64,000 bases of DNA from Pseudaminobacter soli (ex Li et al. 2025) (lineage in GTDB: Bacteria > Pseudomonadota > Alphaproteobacteria > Rhizobiales > Rhizobiaceae), in contig NZ_PXYL01000001.1 of the NCBI RefSeq assembly GCF_003012705.1, positions 496,001-560,000 on the forward strand, written 5' to 3'. The notes beneath the pieces are model-generated. The model was not told where the DNA came from and made no database searches. It saw only the letters and a list, made by a program, of their open reading frames with translations. Both the position numbers and the translations under genes were made by a program. Shown here in pieces: positions 46,790 to 55,580 of this stretch. The first letter of the stretch is position 1. The number at the start of each line of letters is the position of its first letter.

Positions 46790-48055
46790 ATGAACGTCCA
46801 GATACAACCTCCGCGGACACCGGCCGAGGCGGCGTTGATCGACGCCTTCGGCGAGCGGCTGTCTCTCCTGCCGGGCAACGGCGAGGTGACGCTAAAGCGT
46901 GATGCGGCAATCGAGGCCATCAAGGCCGGCCTGCCGACGCGCCGTGTCGAAGCCTGGCATTACACGGACCTGCGCCGTCTGCTGACCGCTGTTCCGCCTT
47001 TCGACGCTACGGCGGCGGCCACGCCGGTCGCTCCGCTCATCGAAGGATCTCCGGTACTGGCGTTGCTCAACGGCACTGCCAGCAAGGCGGCCGCAATCGA
47101 GGGCGTCACGGTGTCGGCTGTCTCCGAAAAGCTCGGTGACGGCACCTATGCCCCGGCGCTGGGCCCCCAGGACGCAGACGACGCCATCGGCGCGCTGAAC
47201 AGCGCTTTTGTAGCCGACGGCTGGCTGCTGAACATCGCTGACGGCACCGTGCTGGAGAAGCCGATCGAGCTGCAGAACGTGCAGGCCGGCGGCCAAGTCC
47301 ATGCGCGGTTCGCCGTGAAGGTGGGCGCGGGCGTGACCGCTACCATCGTCGAGCGCCAGACAGGCACTGGCTCCGCGCTCGTCTCGTCGGTCGACAATCT
47401 GGTGGTCGGCGAGGGCTCCAACATCACCTGGGTGATCGTGCAGGAGCAGCCGGATACGGCGACCCATCTCGGCCAGTTCAATGCCTGGATCGGCAAGGAC
47501 GCCAAGCTTACGCTGTTCGTCATGAATACCGGCGGCAAGCTGGTGCGGCAGGAAATCCGCGTCGTCACCAAGGGCCAGGGTTCGGACTTCCAGTTGCGCG
47601 GCGTCAACCTTCTGGCCGGCGACACGCACACGGACGTGACCATGGTGCTCGACCACGCCGTGCCGCACACCGGCTCGCGCGAGATCGTGCGCAACGTCGT
47701 CACCGACAAGGCGAACGGCGTGTTCCAGGGCCGCATCAACGTGCACCAGATCGCGCAGAAGACCGATGCGCGCATGGCATGCAACACGCTGCTGCTTTCG
47801 GACGAGGGCGAGTTCTCGACCAAGCCGGAACTCGAAATCTTCGCCGACGACGTGCAGTGCGGCCACGGCGCCACCGTCACCGAGATCGACCGCAACCATC
47901 TGTTCTACCTGATGGCGCGCGGCATCGACGAGAAGACGGCGCGCGGCCTTCTGGTCAAGGCATTCGTTGCCGAGGTGATCGAGGAACTGGAAGACGAGCC
48001 GGTGGTGGACGCGCTGGAAGCGCTTCTCCATAACTGGTTCCAGACGCACGGGTGA
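46790..48055 (+). CDS. sufD: Fe-S assembly protein SufD
   Basis: About 421 residues, a SufB paralogue with a right-handed beta-helix (GVNLLAGDTHTDVTMVLDHAVPHTGSREIVRN, then GVFQGRINVHQIAQKTDARMACNTLLLSDEGEFSTKPELEIFADDVQCGHGATV, the last including the conserved His and Cys). ATG 46790 follows AGGGGAG at short spacing; an in-frame GTG at 46778 overlapping the sufC stop is the alternative start. Confidence 0.95.
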   Translation: MNVQIQPPRTPAEAALIDAFGERLSLLPGNGEVTLKRDAAIEAIKAGLPTRRVEAWHYTDLRRLLTAVPPFDATAAATPVAPLIEGSPVLALLNGTASKAAAIEGVTVSAVSEKLGDGTYAPALGPQDADDAIGALNSAFVADGWLLNIADGTVLEKPIELQNVQAGGQVHARFAVKVGAGVTATIVERQTGTGSALVSSVDNLVVGEGSNITWVIVQEQPDTATHLGQFNAWIGKDAKLTLFVMNTGGKLVRQEIRVVTKGQGSDFQLRGVNLLAGDTHTDVTMVLDHAVPHTGSREIVRNVVTDKANGVFQGRINVHQIAQKTDARMACNTLLLSDEGEFSTKPELEIFADDVQCGHGATVTEIDRNHLFYLMARGIDEKTARGLLVKAFVAEVIEELEDEPVVDALEALLHNWFQTHG

Positions 48056-48058
48056 ACC

Positions 48059-49303
48059 ATGAATGCACCGGCGAATATCGTTGGGGGGTTTGATGTCGAG
48101 GCCGTTCGGCGCGACTTCCCCATCCTGTCGCGCGAGGTCTATGGCAAGCCGCTCGTCTATCTGGACAGCGGCGCCTCGGCGCAGAAGCCGCAGGCCATGC
48201 TGGATGCGGTCAACCATGCCTACACCAACGAATACGCCAATGTGCATCGCGGCCTGCATTTCCTCTCCAATGCCGCGACGGACGCGTATGAAAAGGCGCG
48301 CGAGACGGTTCGGCGCTTCCTGAATGCCGGGAGCGCCGAGGAGATCATCTTCACCAAGTCGACCACGGAGGCGATCAACACGGTCGCCTACGGCTTCGGC
48401 ATGCCGAATATCGGCGAGGGCGACGAGATCGTACTCTCGATCATGGAGCACCACTCCAACATCGTGCCCTGGCATTTCATCCGCGAACGGCAGGGCGCCA
48501 AGCTGGTCTGGGTGCCGGTGGATGACCAGGGCGCGTTCCACATCGAGGAATTCGAGAAGCGTCTCACCGACCGCACCAAGCTGGTTGCGATCACCCACAT
48601 GTCCAACGTTCTGGGCACGGTCACGCCGATCAAGGAGATCGTGCGCATCGCCCATGAGCGGGGCATTCCTGTTCTCGTCGACGGCAGCCAGGCGGCGGTT
48701 CACATGCCGATCGACGTGCGCGATCTCGACGCCGACTTCTACGTCTTCACCGGCCACAAGGTCTATGGACCGAGCGGCATCGGGGTGCTCTACGGCAAGC
48801 GCGAGTTTCTGGAGCGCATGCGCCCCTTCCAGGGCGGCGGCGAGATGATCCTCGAAGTGACCGAGGACAACATCACCTACAATGAGCCGCCGCACCGCTT
48901 CGAGGCGGGAACGCCGCCCATCGTGCAGGCGATCGGCCTCGGCGCGTCGCTCGACTACATGGAAAAGATCGGCCGCGAGGCGATTGCCGGGCATGAGGCC
49001 GACCTGAAGAACTACGCGCATGAACGCCTGCGCGCCATCAACTCGCTGCGCATCTTCGGCGATGCTCCGGGCAAGGGCGCCATCGTGTCGTTCGAGCTTC
49101 AGGGCATCCATGCGCATGACGTGTCGATGGTCATCGACCGGCAGGGCGTTGCGGTGCGCGCCGGCACCCATTGCGCGCAGCCGCTGTTGAAACGGTTCGG
49201 CGTAACCTCCACATGCAGGGCATCTTTCGGCATGTACAATACCCGGGCCGAGATTGATGTTCTGGCCGAAGCGCTTGAAAAGGCGCGCAAATTCTTCGGA
49301 TGA
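48059..49303 (+). CDS. sufS: Cysteine desulfurase SufS (group II)
   Basis: A 414-residue class V PLP enzyme. PLP Lys is in VFTGHKVYGPSG, catalytic Cys in the short loop RAGTHCAQPLL, with HHSNIVPWHF at the PLP site. It supplies sulfane sulfur to SufBCD. No sufE or sufU is in the operon, so the sulfur relay protein is elsewhere. It starts 3 nt after sufD and overlaps the next gene by ATGA. Confidence 0.95.
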   Translation: MNAPANIVGGFDVEAVRRDFPILSREVYGKPLVYLDSGASAQKPQAMLDAVNHAYTNEYANVHRGLHFLSNAATDAYEKARETVRRFLNAGSAEEIIFTKSTTEAINTVAYGFGMPNIGEGDEIVLSIMEHHSNIVPWHFIRERQGAKLVWVPVDDQGAFHIEEFEKRLTDRTKLVAITHMSNVLGTVTPIKEIVRIAHERGIPVLVDGSQAAVHMPIDVRDLDADFYVFTGHKVYGPSGIGVLYGKREFLERMRPFQGGGEMILEVTEDNITYNEPPHRFEAGTPPIVQAIGLGASLDYMEKIGREAIAGHEADLKNYAHERLRAINSLRIFGDAPGKGAIVSFELQGIHAHDVSMVIDRQGVAVRAGTHCAQPLLKRFGVTSTCRASFGMYNTRAEIDVLAEALEKARKFFG

Positions 49304-49695
49304 CGACGATGGACGATATGAGCGCTGCAGTCGAGAAACCTGCCGGGGAAGAGGGCGCCGGGTCGGCTTCGGCCATTCCCGCCGAGGAACTGGCACGTCT
49401 GACCGACGATATCATCTCGGCGCTGAAGACGGTCTACGACCCGGAAATCCCGGCCGACATCTACGAACTGGGCCTCGTCTACAAGATCGACATCGAGGAC
49501 GACCGTTCGGTGAAGATCGACATGACCCTCACCGCCCCAGGCTGCCCCGTGGCGGGCGAAATGCCGGGCTGGGTGCAGAATGCCGTGGGTGCCGTCGAAG
49601 GTGTTTCGGGCGTCGAGGTCAACATGACCTTCGATCCGCCATGGACGCCTGACCGTATGTCGGAAGAGGCTCAGGTGGCCGTCGGGTGGTATTGA
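49300..49695 (+). CDS. SufT-like DUF59/MIP18 domain protein
   Basis: A 131-residue protein. After a roughly 25-residue acidic/Ala-rich N-terminus comes the DUF59 (PF01883) fold: IISALKTVYDPEIPADIYELGLVYKI, then MTLTAPGCPVAGEMPGWV with the conserved Cys, ending EEAQVAVGWY. Such proteins aid Fe-S cluster maturation or transfer (SufT). It overlaps sufS (ATGA). Confidence 0.92.
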   Translation: MTTMDDMSAAVEKPAGEEGAGSASAIPAEELARLTDDIISALKTVYDPEIPADIYELGLVYKIDIEDDRSVKIDMTLTAPGCPVAGEMPGWVQNAVGAVEGVSGVEVNMTFDPPWTPDRMSEEAQVAVGWY

Positions 49696-49784
49696 TCGCC
49701 GCTTGCATGAAGCGCGAATCTTCACCATCCTGACCACATCAATATCCGGCAGGCCTTTAACCTGCCTGGCATGGAGACAGAAGA

Positions 49785-50168
49785 ATGGGACGCTTTGCCG
49801 TCATCACCATGACCGAACGGGCCGCCGCCCGGGTCAACGAGATCGTTGAAGCCCGCGAGAACGCCAAGGGCATCCGCCTGGGCGTCAAGAAGGGCGGCTG
49901 CGCGGGCATGGAATATACGGTCGATCTGGTGACCGAGCCGAACTCCAAGGACGACCATATCGAGCGTGACGGCGCCCATGTCTATGTCGCGCCGGAGGCG
50001 GCTTTGTTCCTGCTCGGCACGGAGATGGACTTCGAGGTGACGACGCTGCGCACCGGCTTCACCTTCCGCAACCCGAACCAGAGTTCGGCCTGCGGCTGCG
50101 GCGAGTCGGTCGAGCTGAAGCCTGCCGACCTCAAGGCGCTAGCCGACGCGCGCGCCGGCGCTGCCTGA
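49785..50168 (+). CDS. sufA: A-type Fe-S carrier SufA/HesB-like
   Basis: A 127-residue A-type carrier with the three cluster ligands: Cys in KGGCAGMEY and the C-terminal CGCG pair (SSACGCGESV). It accepts clusters from SufBCD and delivers them to apo-proteins. It is the last gene of the suf operon (89 nt after the SufT-like gene, GGAGACAGAAGA upstream) and converges with the GFA gene, 3 nt apart. Confidence 0.92.
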   Translation: MGRFAVITMTERAAARVNEIVEARENAKGIRLGVKKGGCAGMEYTVDLVTEPNSKDDHIERDGAHVYVAPEAALFLLGTEMDFEVTTLRTGFTFRNPNQSSACGCGESVELKPADLKALADARAGAA

Positions 50169-50171
50169 CGG

Positions 50172-50669
50172 TCACTCCACCCAAAGCCCCTGCCGTTTGT
50201 GCCACCCGGCGATGGATTCGAGCGGGTACAACTCGAATGTGAGATCGCCGGGCCGGACGTCCGGCTCCACCCACGACGCCTTGTATTTCAGCATCAGATG
50301 CACGCGCTGCGGCGGCTTCGGCAATTCGCTGTCGATCACCGAGGCGAAAGGATGCACCAGTTCCGGCCAGTTCGGATCGTAGAGCCACAGCGCCGAGCCG
50401 CATTCACGGCAGAAGCGGCGCTCGCCGCTCGAAACTTCTGGCGTCGGCCGCTCCTCGTCGCAGATGGTCGCGCGGTAGAGGCCGAGATGCTTTTCGCCCT
50501 TCACCTTCAGCGTGTCCGAAATGGCGGCCAGATTGATCGTGTAGCCTCCGCCGCCCTCCTGCTTGCGACAGATTGAGCAATAGCAGAGTTGGTAGGGCAC
50601 GGGCGTATGGCTTTGCACCTCGAAGCTGACAGCCCCGCAACTGCATGAACCCTTGAGCAGCATCGGCAT
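50172..50669 (-). CDS. GFA/CENP-V domain protein
   Basis: A 165-residue protein with the zinc-binding GFA fold: CSCGAVSFEV at the start, CYCSICRKQEGGGG, and a later RFCRECGSALWLYD. Family members include glutathione-dependent formaldehyde-activating enzyme; most, like this, have no proven activity. Two Met codons, 50669 and 50663, are possible starts; GAGGAAAG precedes the first. Confidence 0.87.
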   Translation of the reverse strand: MPMLLKGSCSCGAVSFEVQSHTPVPYQLCYCSICRKQEGGGGYTINLAAISDTLKVKGEKHLGLYRATICDEERPTPEVSSGERRFCRECGSALWLYDPNWPELVHPFASVIDSELPKPPQRVHLMLKYKASWVEPDVRPGDLTFELYPLESIAGWHKRQGLWVE

Positions 50670-50724
50670 CGGTGCTTTCCTCTTCCGGTTGGTTCGCTCA
50701 CGCCGAATCTAGGGGAGTTGCACG

Positions 50725-51048
50725 ATGACGGAAGCCGATATCGCCGACCTGTTTGCCGGTCTTGGCCCGGTCAGCGTGCGAAAAATGTTCGGCGGCAAGG
50801 GCATCTATTTCAACGGCGTCATCTTCGCCCTCGAGCTGCGCGGCGAGCTGATGCTCAAGGCCGATGCCGAGAGCGCGCCCGATTTCGAGGCCGCCGGATG
50901 CACGCAGTGGACATACACCGGTTCGCGGCACGGCAAGACGGTTGCGATGCCCTATTGGTCCGTGCCGGACGGCGCCATCGACGATCCGGAGGAAATGGCG
51001 ATCTGGGCCCGCAAGGCCTATGAGGCTGGCCTGCGCGCCGAAAAGTAG
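50725..51048 (+). CDS. TfoX N-terminal domain protein
   Basis: A 107-residue single-domain protein: PVSVRKMFGGKGIYFNGVIFALELRGELMLKAD and AMPYWSVPDGAIDDPEEMAIWARKA are typical of TfoX-N. Full TfoX/Sxy regulates competence in Haemophilus; these short alphaproteobacterial versions have no known role. It is divergent from the GFA gene with a 55-bp spacer. Confidence 0.85.
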   Translation: MTEADIADLFAGLGPVSVRKMFGGKGIYFNGVIFALELRGELMLKADAESAPDFEAAGCTQWTYTGSRHGKTVAMPYWSVPDGAIDDPEEMAIWARKAYEAGLRAEK

Positions 51049-51286
51049 GCGAGGGCGGAGGCCGCCGCCGGCCAGGCTCCGGCGCCTGCCTGCATTGGGC
51101 TGGTCCGAACCTGTGGGCTGGTGTATCTTTAAATTCTAATATGTCTGCCTGTACGGGCAGGCTTTGCGACCGACCGGCGACAGGCGACGAGCCGGTTTTT
51201 GGGTGTGCATAGGCTTTTGGACGCCTGAAAAATCCTCGCCATCCGTTTCGCCGCGCCGGTTGCCGGAGATGCGAAAGGAGACGGAT

Positions 51287-51751
51287 ATGGGCATTGCGCT
51301 GACGATGCAGGAATATCTGGAAGACAACCATGTCGCCTACGACGTGGCGCGGCATGGCAAGACCGGCTCGTCGGCGATGACCGCCCAGGCGAGCCATGTA
51401 CCAGGCAACTCACTTGCCAAGGGCGTGGTGCTTAGATGGGACAGCAGCTATCTGCTGGCCGTGGTACCGGCCTCGACGCATGTCGACCTCGAAAGCGTTC
51501 GCAAGCTGGTGGGCGAGCGGGTGGAGCTTGCCTCCGAGGAGGAAGCAAGCACGCTGTTCCCCGATTGCGAAACCGGTGCGGTACCGATCTTCGGCGCGCC
51601 GTATCGCCTCGCTTGCGTGGTCGACGACCAGTTGGAGAGCCACGGCGACATCTACTTCGAGGGCGGCGACCATCGCACGCTGGTGCATGTGACGGGCGAC
51701 GGCTTCCAACGGCTGATGTATGGCATGCCGCATGGCAGGATCAGCTCGTAG
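51287..51751 (+). CDS. YbaK/ProX-type aminoacyl-tRNA deacylase
   Basis: A 154-residue protein of the YbaK/INS domain family with the conserved catalytic Lys in NSLAKGVVLR and the GAVPIFGAPY motif. Relatives hydrolyse mischarged tRNAs such as Cys- or Ala-tRNA-Pro in trans. ATG 51287 has a perfect AAAGGAG 7 nt upstream; the frame is open back to 51164 without RBS. The preceding 238 bp hold a small GCCTG/CAGGC hairpin (51147-51162) that may end the tfoX-like transcript. Confidence 0.85.
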   Translation: MGIALTMQEYLEDNHVAYDVARHGKTGSSAMTAQASHVPGNSLAKGVVLRWDSSYLLAVVPASTHVDLESVRKLVGERVELASEEEASTLFPDCETGAVPIFGAPYRLACVVDDQLESHGDIYFEGGDHRTLVHVTGDGFQRLMYGMPHGRISS

Positions 51752-51776
51752 GATCGTCTCGAACCACGATATGAAA

Positions 51777-51807
51777 GGGGCCGGCAGATCGCCGGCCCCT
51801 CTTTTCT
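51777..51807 (+). terminator. Rho-independent terminator
   Basis: GGGGCCGGC (51777-51785), loop AGATC, GCCGGCCCC (51791-51799), then TCTTTTCT. It lies 25 bp after the YbaK-like stop. Confidence 0.9.
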
Positions 51808-52010
51808 GCGAGATTGATACTTCAAAACCACACATGACCGGTACGTGGTTAACGGATTGAGGATCGACGCACTTGCGGGCTGGCCCGCGCTCTGATTCCT
51901 TGAGATTGTCCGCCGAATGAACTGATTCTCCGGTCCTGCTGCGTTTTTGCTCCGCGATGGACCGGCAGGGACAGGATCGAAGGCCACAGCCCAAGGAACA
52001 AGACCAAGAA

Positions 52011-52994
52011 ATGACCACGCCCAAGAAGCCCGAAATCTCCGAAATGAGGCCGCGTCTGACCGTCATCGGCGTCGGCGGTGGCGGCGGCAATGCTGTCAAC
52101 AACATGATCGCTGAAGGCTTGCAGGGCACCGAATTCATCGTCGCCAATACGGATGCGCAGGCGCTGACCATGTCCAAGGCGCCGCGGCTGATCCAGCTCG
52201 GCACGCATGTCACCGAGGGTCTTGGCGCTGGCTCGATGCCGGAGATCGGCTGTGCGGCCGCCGAAGAGTCGATCGACGAGATCATGGACCACCTGAACGG
52301 CACGCATATGTGCTTCGTCACCGCCGGCATGGGCGGCGGCACCGGCACGGGCGCAGCACCCGTGGTGGCGCGCGCGGCGCGCGAAGCCGGCATGCTGACG
52401 GTCGCGGTCGTGACCAAGCCGTTCGACTTCGAAGGCCGCCGGCGCCTGCAGGTTGCCGAGCGCGGTATCGAGCTTCTCCGCCAGTGCGCGGATACCGTCA
52501 TCGTCATCCCCAACCAGAACCTGTTCCGCGTGGCGAGCGCCAAGACGACGCTGGCTGACGCCTTCGTCACTGCCGACCGCGTTCTCTATTCCGGCGTTTC
52601 CTGCATCACGGACCTCATCGTGAAGGAAGGCCTGATCAATCTCGACTTCGCCGACGTGAAGACGGTGATGAAGGACATGGGCCGTGCCATGATGGGTACC
52701 GGCGAGGCTTCGGGTGAGGGGCGCGCCAAGGCCGCCGCCGAAGCGGCAATCGCCAACCCGCTGCTCGACGAGGAATCGATGCGCGGTGCCAAGGGCGTGC
52801 TGGTCTCGATCTCGGGCGGCATGGACATGACGCTGTTCGAGGTGGACGAGGCGGCGACCCGCATCCGCGAAGAGGTCGATGACGACGCCAACATCATCGT
52901 CGGTTCGATCTTCGACCGCAATCTCGAGGGCAAGTTCAAGGTCTCGGTCGTCGCCACTGGCCTGGAAGGCCAGATGAGCCGGCAGCCGTTCTGA
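52011..52994 (+). CDS. Tail-less FtsZ2 homologue
   Basis: A 327-residue tubulin-family GTPase with the FtsZ signature [10 protein letters not shown], the N-terminal [15 protein letters not shown] loop and the catalytic T7 loop [11 protein letters not shown]. It ends at [11 protein letters not shown], right after the globular core, so it lacks the variable linker and the C-terminal peptide that binds FtsA and other partners. Sinorhizobium has a comparable second, short FtsZ (FtsZ2), and the main ftsZ in the dcw cluster is expected elsewhere. ATG 52011 is chosen by the family start; AAGGAA is 13 nt upstream. Confidence 0.88.
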   Translation: MTTPKKPEISEMRPRLTVIGVGGGGGNAVNNMIAEGLQGTEFIVANTDAQALTMSKAPRLIQLGTHVTEGLGAGSMPEIGCAAAEESIDEIMDHLNGTHMCFVTAGMGGGTGTGAAPVVARAAREAGMLTVAVVTKPFDFEGRRRLQVAERGIELLRQCADTVIVIPNQNLFRVASAKTTLADAFVTADRVLYSGVSCITDLIVKEGLINLDFADVKTVMKDMGRAMMGTGEASGEGRAKAAAEAAIANPLLDEESMRGAKGVLVSISGGMDMTLFEVDEAATRIREEVDDDANIIVGSIFDRNLEGKFKVSVVATGLEGQMSRQPF

Positions 52995-52996
52995 CG

Positions 52997-53040
52997 AAAA
53001 AAGTGCCCGCTCAGCCCGTGATGTGGAAACGGGCGGGCAC
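52997..53040 (-). terminator. Terminator overlapping the acylphosphatase stop
   Basis: On the minus strand GTGCCCGC (53040-53033) and GCGGGCAC (53010-53003), with an inner CCCG/CGGG pair, are followed by TTTTTT. The hairpin includes the last codons and stop of the acylphosphatase gene and starts immediately after the ftsZ2 stop. Confidence 0.8.
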
Positions 53041-53295
53041 CACGTCGGGCTCGACCTCGCCGAATTCGACGGTGACGACGGTCGCCCCGGCCGGCCCGAT
53101 CCACAGGCGCTCGAGCATATCTGCTATGGCGCCCTCTGAGCCGACCAGAAGCGCCACGACCGAGCCGTCGGGATCGTTGCGCACCCAGCCTGTCAGGCCG
53201 AGCCTTTCGGCCTCGCGCAGCGTCCACATGCGAAAGCTGACGCCCTGCACGCGGCCGGTCACTTGTGCCATTACCGCCTTGCGATGCTTTTCCAA
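53011..53295 (-). CDS. acyP: Acylphosphatase with TTG start
   Basis: A 94-residue acylphosphatase that hydrolyses the carboxyl-phosphate bond of compounds such as acetyl phosphate. The phosphate loop is TGRVQGVSFR (catalytic Arg) and the active-site Asn is in GWVRNDPDGSV. TTG 53295 is taken as the start because GGAGG lies exactly 5 nt upstream and gives the normal length; the first ATG (53271) would cut into the first beta-strand. Confidence 0.88.
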   Translation of the reverse strand: MEKHRKAVMAQVTGRVQGVSFRMWTLREAERLGLTGWVRNDPDGSVVALLVGSEGAIADMLERLWIGPAGATVVTVEFGEVEPDVVPARFHITG

Positions 53296-53365
53296 CGGTG
53301 CCTCCAGCGGCTTTCTGTGAAATCTGGAGCGCGACGTAGCAAGGGCAACAGCGATTGCAAGTGCC

Positions 53366-54518
53366 TTAGTCAGCGGGGAGCGCAGTTGGCGGCGCGACCT
53401 GCGCGGCAAGGCGGATGAGTTCGGTCTGCCGGGAAACACCTGTTTTCGCGAAGATGTTGTCGAGATGCGATCTGGCCGTCGTGACGGCTATGCGAAGATC
53501 GGCCGCGGTCTCGCCGAGTGTTCGTCCGATCAGCAGATTTGCCAGCACCCGCGTTTCGGATGGCGTCAGCCCATAGGCTGCGGCCAGTATCTCGGCCGTG
53601 TCGCGCTCGCTTGGTCCGGCGCCGACGAACACCGCCGCCACCGCCGCCGGCTGCAGGTGCGCACGCATATCGCTGCCGGTCATTGGCAACACATGTGCGA
53701 ACACCGGGGGCGAGTTCATTTGGCTCAGGCTTATTGCAAGGCCCGTCCTGCCGATGCGCGTCTCATCCCGCGCAGCAAGGCCAATGGCCTTTCGCAGTTC
53801 CCGGCTGGCTGCAGGTTCCCTTGTCGACAGGACCCCGTGCACGTCCTCGATTGGGCCGTCATTGCGCAGAGAGTGTTGCGCGGACCGATTGGCGTGGAGA
53901 ATTCTGCCGCGCTCGTCGGTGAGGATGACGCTGCATTTCAGCGCATCGAGCGCATCGGCCATTTGGGTCCGTTCGATCGTGCGTATTTCCAGCACATCGC
54001 TTATCGTCACCGCGCGTCGCAGATGCGGCAGGAGAAATTGGCCGATCTCCATCTCCCGCCCGGTGATGACGCCCTGCCGCTCGTTCCGGCCTATGCCCAC
54101 CTCCGCAAGATGCGTTGGCGTATGGATGAGGAGGCAATGCATGACATCCACCAGGCCTTGCGGCTTGAGGCATTCAACGTAGTAGGGTGAGGTCACCAGA
54201 TAGTCGCGGGACAGGACCCGGGAGGTAACGTAAGGCTCGTCCACGTTCGTTTGAAGGGCGAGCCACTCGGTCAGCCTGGCATTGATCTCGGGCGCATGCC
54301 TGTTGGTCTTCTGCTCGAGCAGGTAAGGGTCCCAGCCGGCCGCGCGGTTGATCAGGAAGCGCCCCTGGCGAAGGGTCGCTCAGGGACAGGGCAGCGGTGG
54401 AGGCGTTCAGCACATCGGCTATCTGGGCGAGGGTCAGTTCCCAGCGCGACGGGTCGAGAGCGCAGTCGTAGATCGAGCCGATCAGCGCGGATATGGCATT
54501 TCGTGAAAGAGCCTCCAT
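53366..54518 (-). pseudogene. LuxR-family regulator broken by a one-base frameshift
   Basis: The N-terminal part starts at ATG 54518 (MEALSRNAISALIGSIYDCALDPSRW) and runs to about SLSD. The remainder, in the -1 frame, continues without a gap as LRQGRFLINRAAGWDPYLL through the region read from 54244 to a C-terminal LuxR HTH (GLTPSETRVLANLLIGRTLGETAADL, SRQTELIRLAA). Removing one base from the GGG run at 54373-54375 (+ strand) restores a single frame of about 383 codons. Either the gene is inactive or the base is a sequencing error; no slippery site argues for programmed shifting. Its original role is unknown. Confidence 0.85.
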
Positions 54519-54800
54519 GGCTGTGCACTCCCTCTGAGCGATGTTCCTCCGTCACTTCCGATGCAGAGCCCATGCCTCCGCCCGAAGCGAAGTTCTCCTG
54601 CAATTGCAGGATGTGCAAGTTGAAATCGCATGGACTTCTTCCTGGCGAGGCGAGCGTCGGCACCCTGACGGGGCCTGAATTGAGGGTGTGTTCAGCGCGC
54701 AACAGTAGCGCGCCGCGCCATAAAAGTTTTCGCGAAACACAATGGACAAAACTATTTTGGCAATGAAGACTAGATGTAGGCCAATATTGGAGATGTCTGC

Positions 54801-55439
54801 ATGTCGTACCTCGATTTGCCCGCTCTTGAAGCTACTCCAGTAAGCACTGACCCGTTTCCTCATGTGGTCGTGCCCAAATTCGTCCAGTCCAAAAAACTCC
54901 CGGAGGTGATTGCGGACTTCCCGAAAGTTCCCGGCCCGGGGTCTCATCCGCCCAGCGAGCTTTCGATCAAGGGCGGTTTCAAGAACGTCGTCGACGAGTT
55001 GCTGGGCGACGGTTTCCGCACTGCGGTCGAACGCAAGTTCGGCGTCGACCTTGCCGGCAAGCCGACCATGTACACGGTGCGCGGCTATACCCGTCAGAAG
55101 GACGGCGGCATCCACACAGACAGCAAGACCAAGATCGTCACGGTGCTGCTTTACCTCAACGAGGCTTGGGACCCGGACGGCGGCAGGTTGCGGCTTTTGA
55201 GGAACGGCACCGACCTCGAGGACTACGCCGTGGAAATCCCGCCCACCGAGGGCAACATGCTGATCTTCCTGCGGTCGGATTCATCCTGGCATGGCCATAA
55301 GCCCTTCGCCGGCCGCCGCCGCGCCATCCAGCTCAACTGGGTGACCACGCAGGAAGTCGCCGACAAGGAACAAGCCCGCCACCGCTTTTCCACGCGGATC
55401 AAAAAGCTGACTTCGCTGGTGACCGGGCGAGGGGCGTGA
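54801..55439 (+). CDS. 2-oxoglutarate/Fe(II)-dependent dioxygenase-like protein
   Basis: A 212-residue double-stranded beta-helix protein. The iron triad is visible as HTD (in GGIHTDSKTK) and the distal His in SSWHGHKPF, with a 2-oxoglutarate-binding Arg in GRRRAIQLNW. The layout resembles 2OG-Fe(II) oxygenases of the PF13640 type often found in polysaccharide or small-molecule modification loci; the substrate cannot be told. ATG 54801 follows GGAG. It is divergent from the broken LuxR gene (282-bp spacer) and is followed by a strong hairpin. Confidence 0.8.
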   Translation: MSYLDLPALEATPVSTDPFPHVVVPKFVQSKKLPEVIADFPKVPGPGSHPPSELSIKGGFKNVVDELLGDGFRTAVERKFGVDLAGKPTMYTVRGYTRQKDGGIHTDSKTKIVTVLLYLNEAWDPDGGRLRLLRNGTDLEDYAVEIPPTEGNMLIFLRSDSSWHGHKPFAGRRRAIQLNWVTTQEVADKEQARHRFSTRIKKLTSLVTGRGA

Positions 55440-55489
55440 GGCACCAGACGACCCGTCTCAGCCAAAGGACCTGCATAGCCCCTCTTGCA

Positions 55490-55521
55490 AATTCGGCCCG
55501 GTCTTGCGACCGGGCCGAATT
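55490..55521. terminator. Long perfect hairpin between convergent genes
   Basis: AATTCGGCCCGGTC (55490-55503) pairs perfectly with GACCGGGCCGAATT (55508-55521) around TTGC. It lies between the 2OG oxygenase gene and nrdJ, which converge, and could stop both transcripts although the flanking T-runs are short. Confidence 0.72.
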
Positions 55522-55580
55522 CGTTTGGATATCCAAGCTAAGTCGTCAGTCAGCAGCAGCTGAGCTGAGCCAGAATTTCC

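Noticed and set aside
46892-49396. 834-codon open frame on the minus strand opposite sufD and sufS
   Set aside because: Shadow frame created by codon bias; both sufD and sufS on the + strand are unmistakable.
53366-54518. Programmed frameshift in the LuxR gene
   Set aside because: The site is a simple GGG/CCC run without a slippery heptamer, downstream stem-loop or internal Shine-Dalgarno of the usual type. A mutation or sequence error is simpler.
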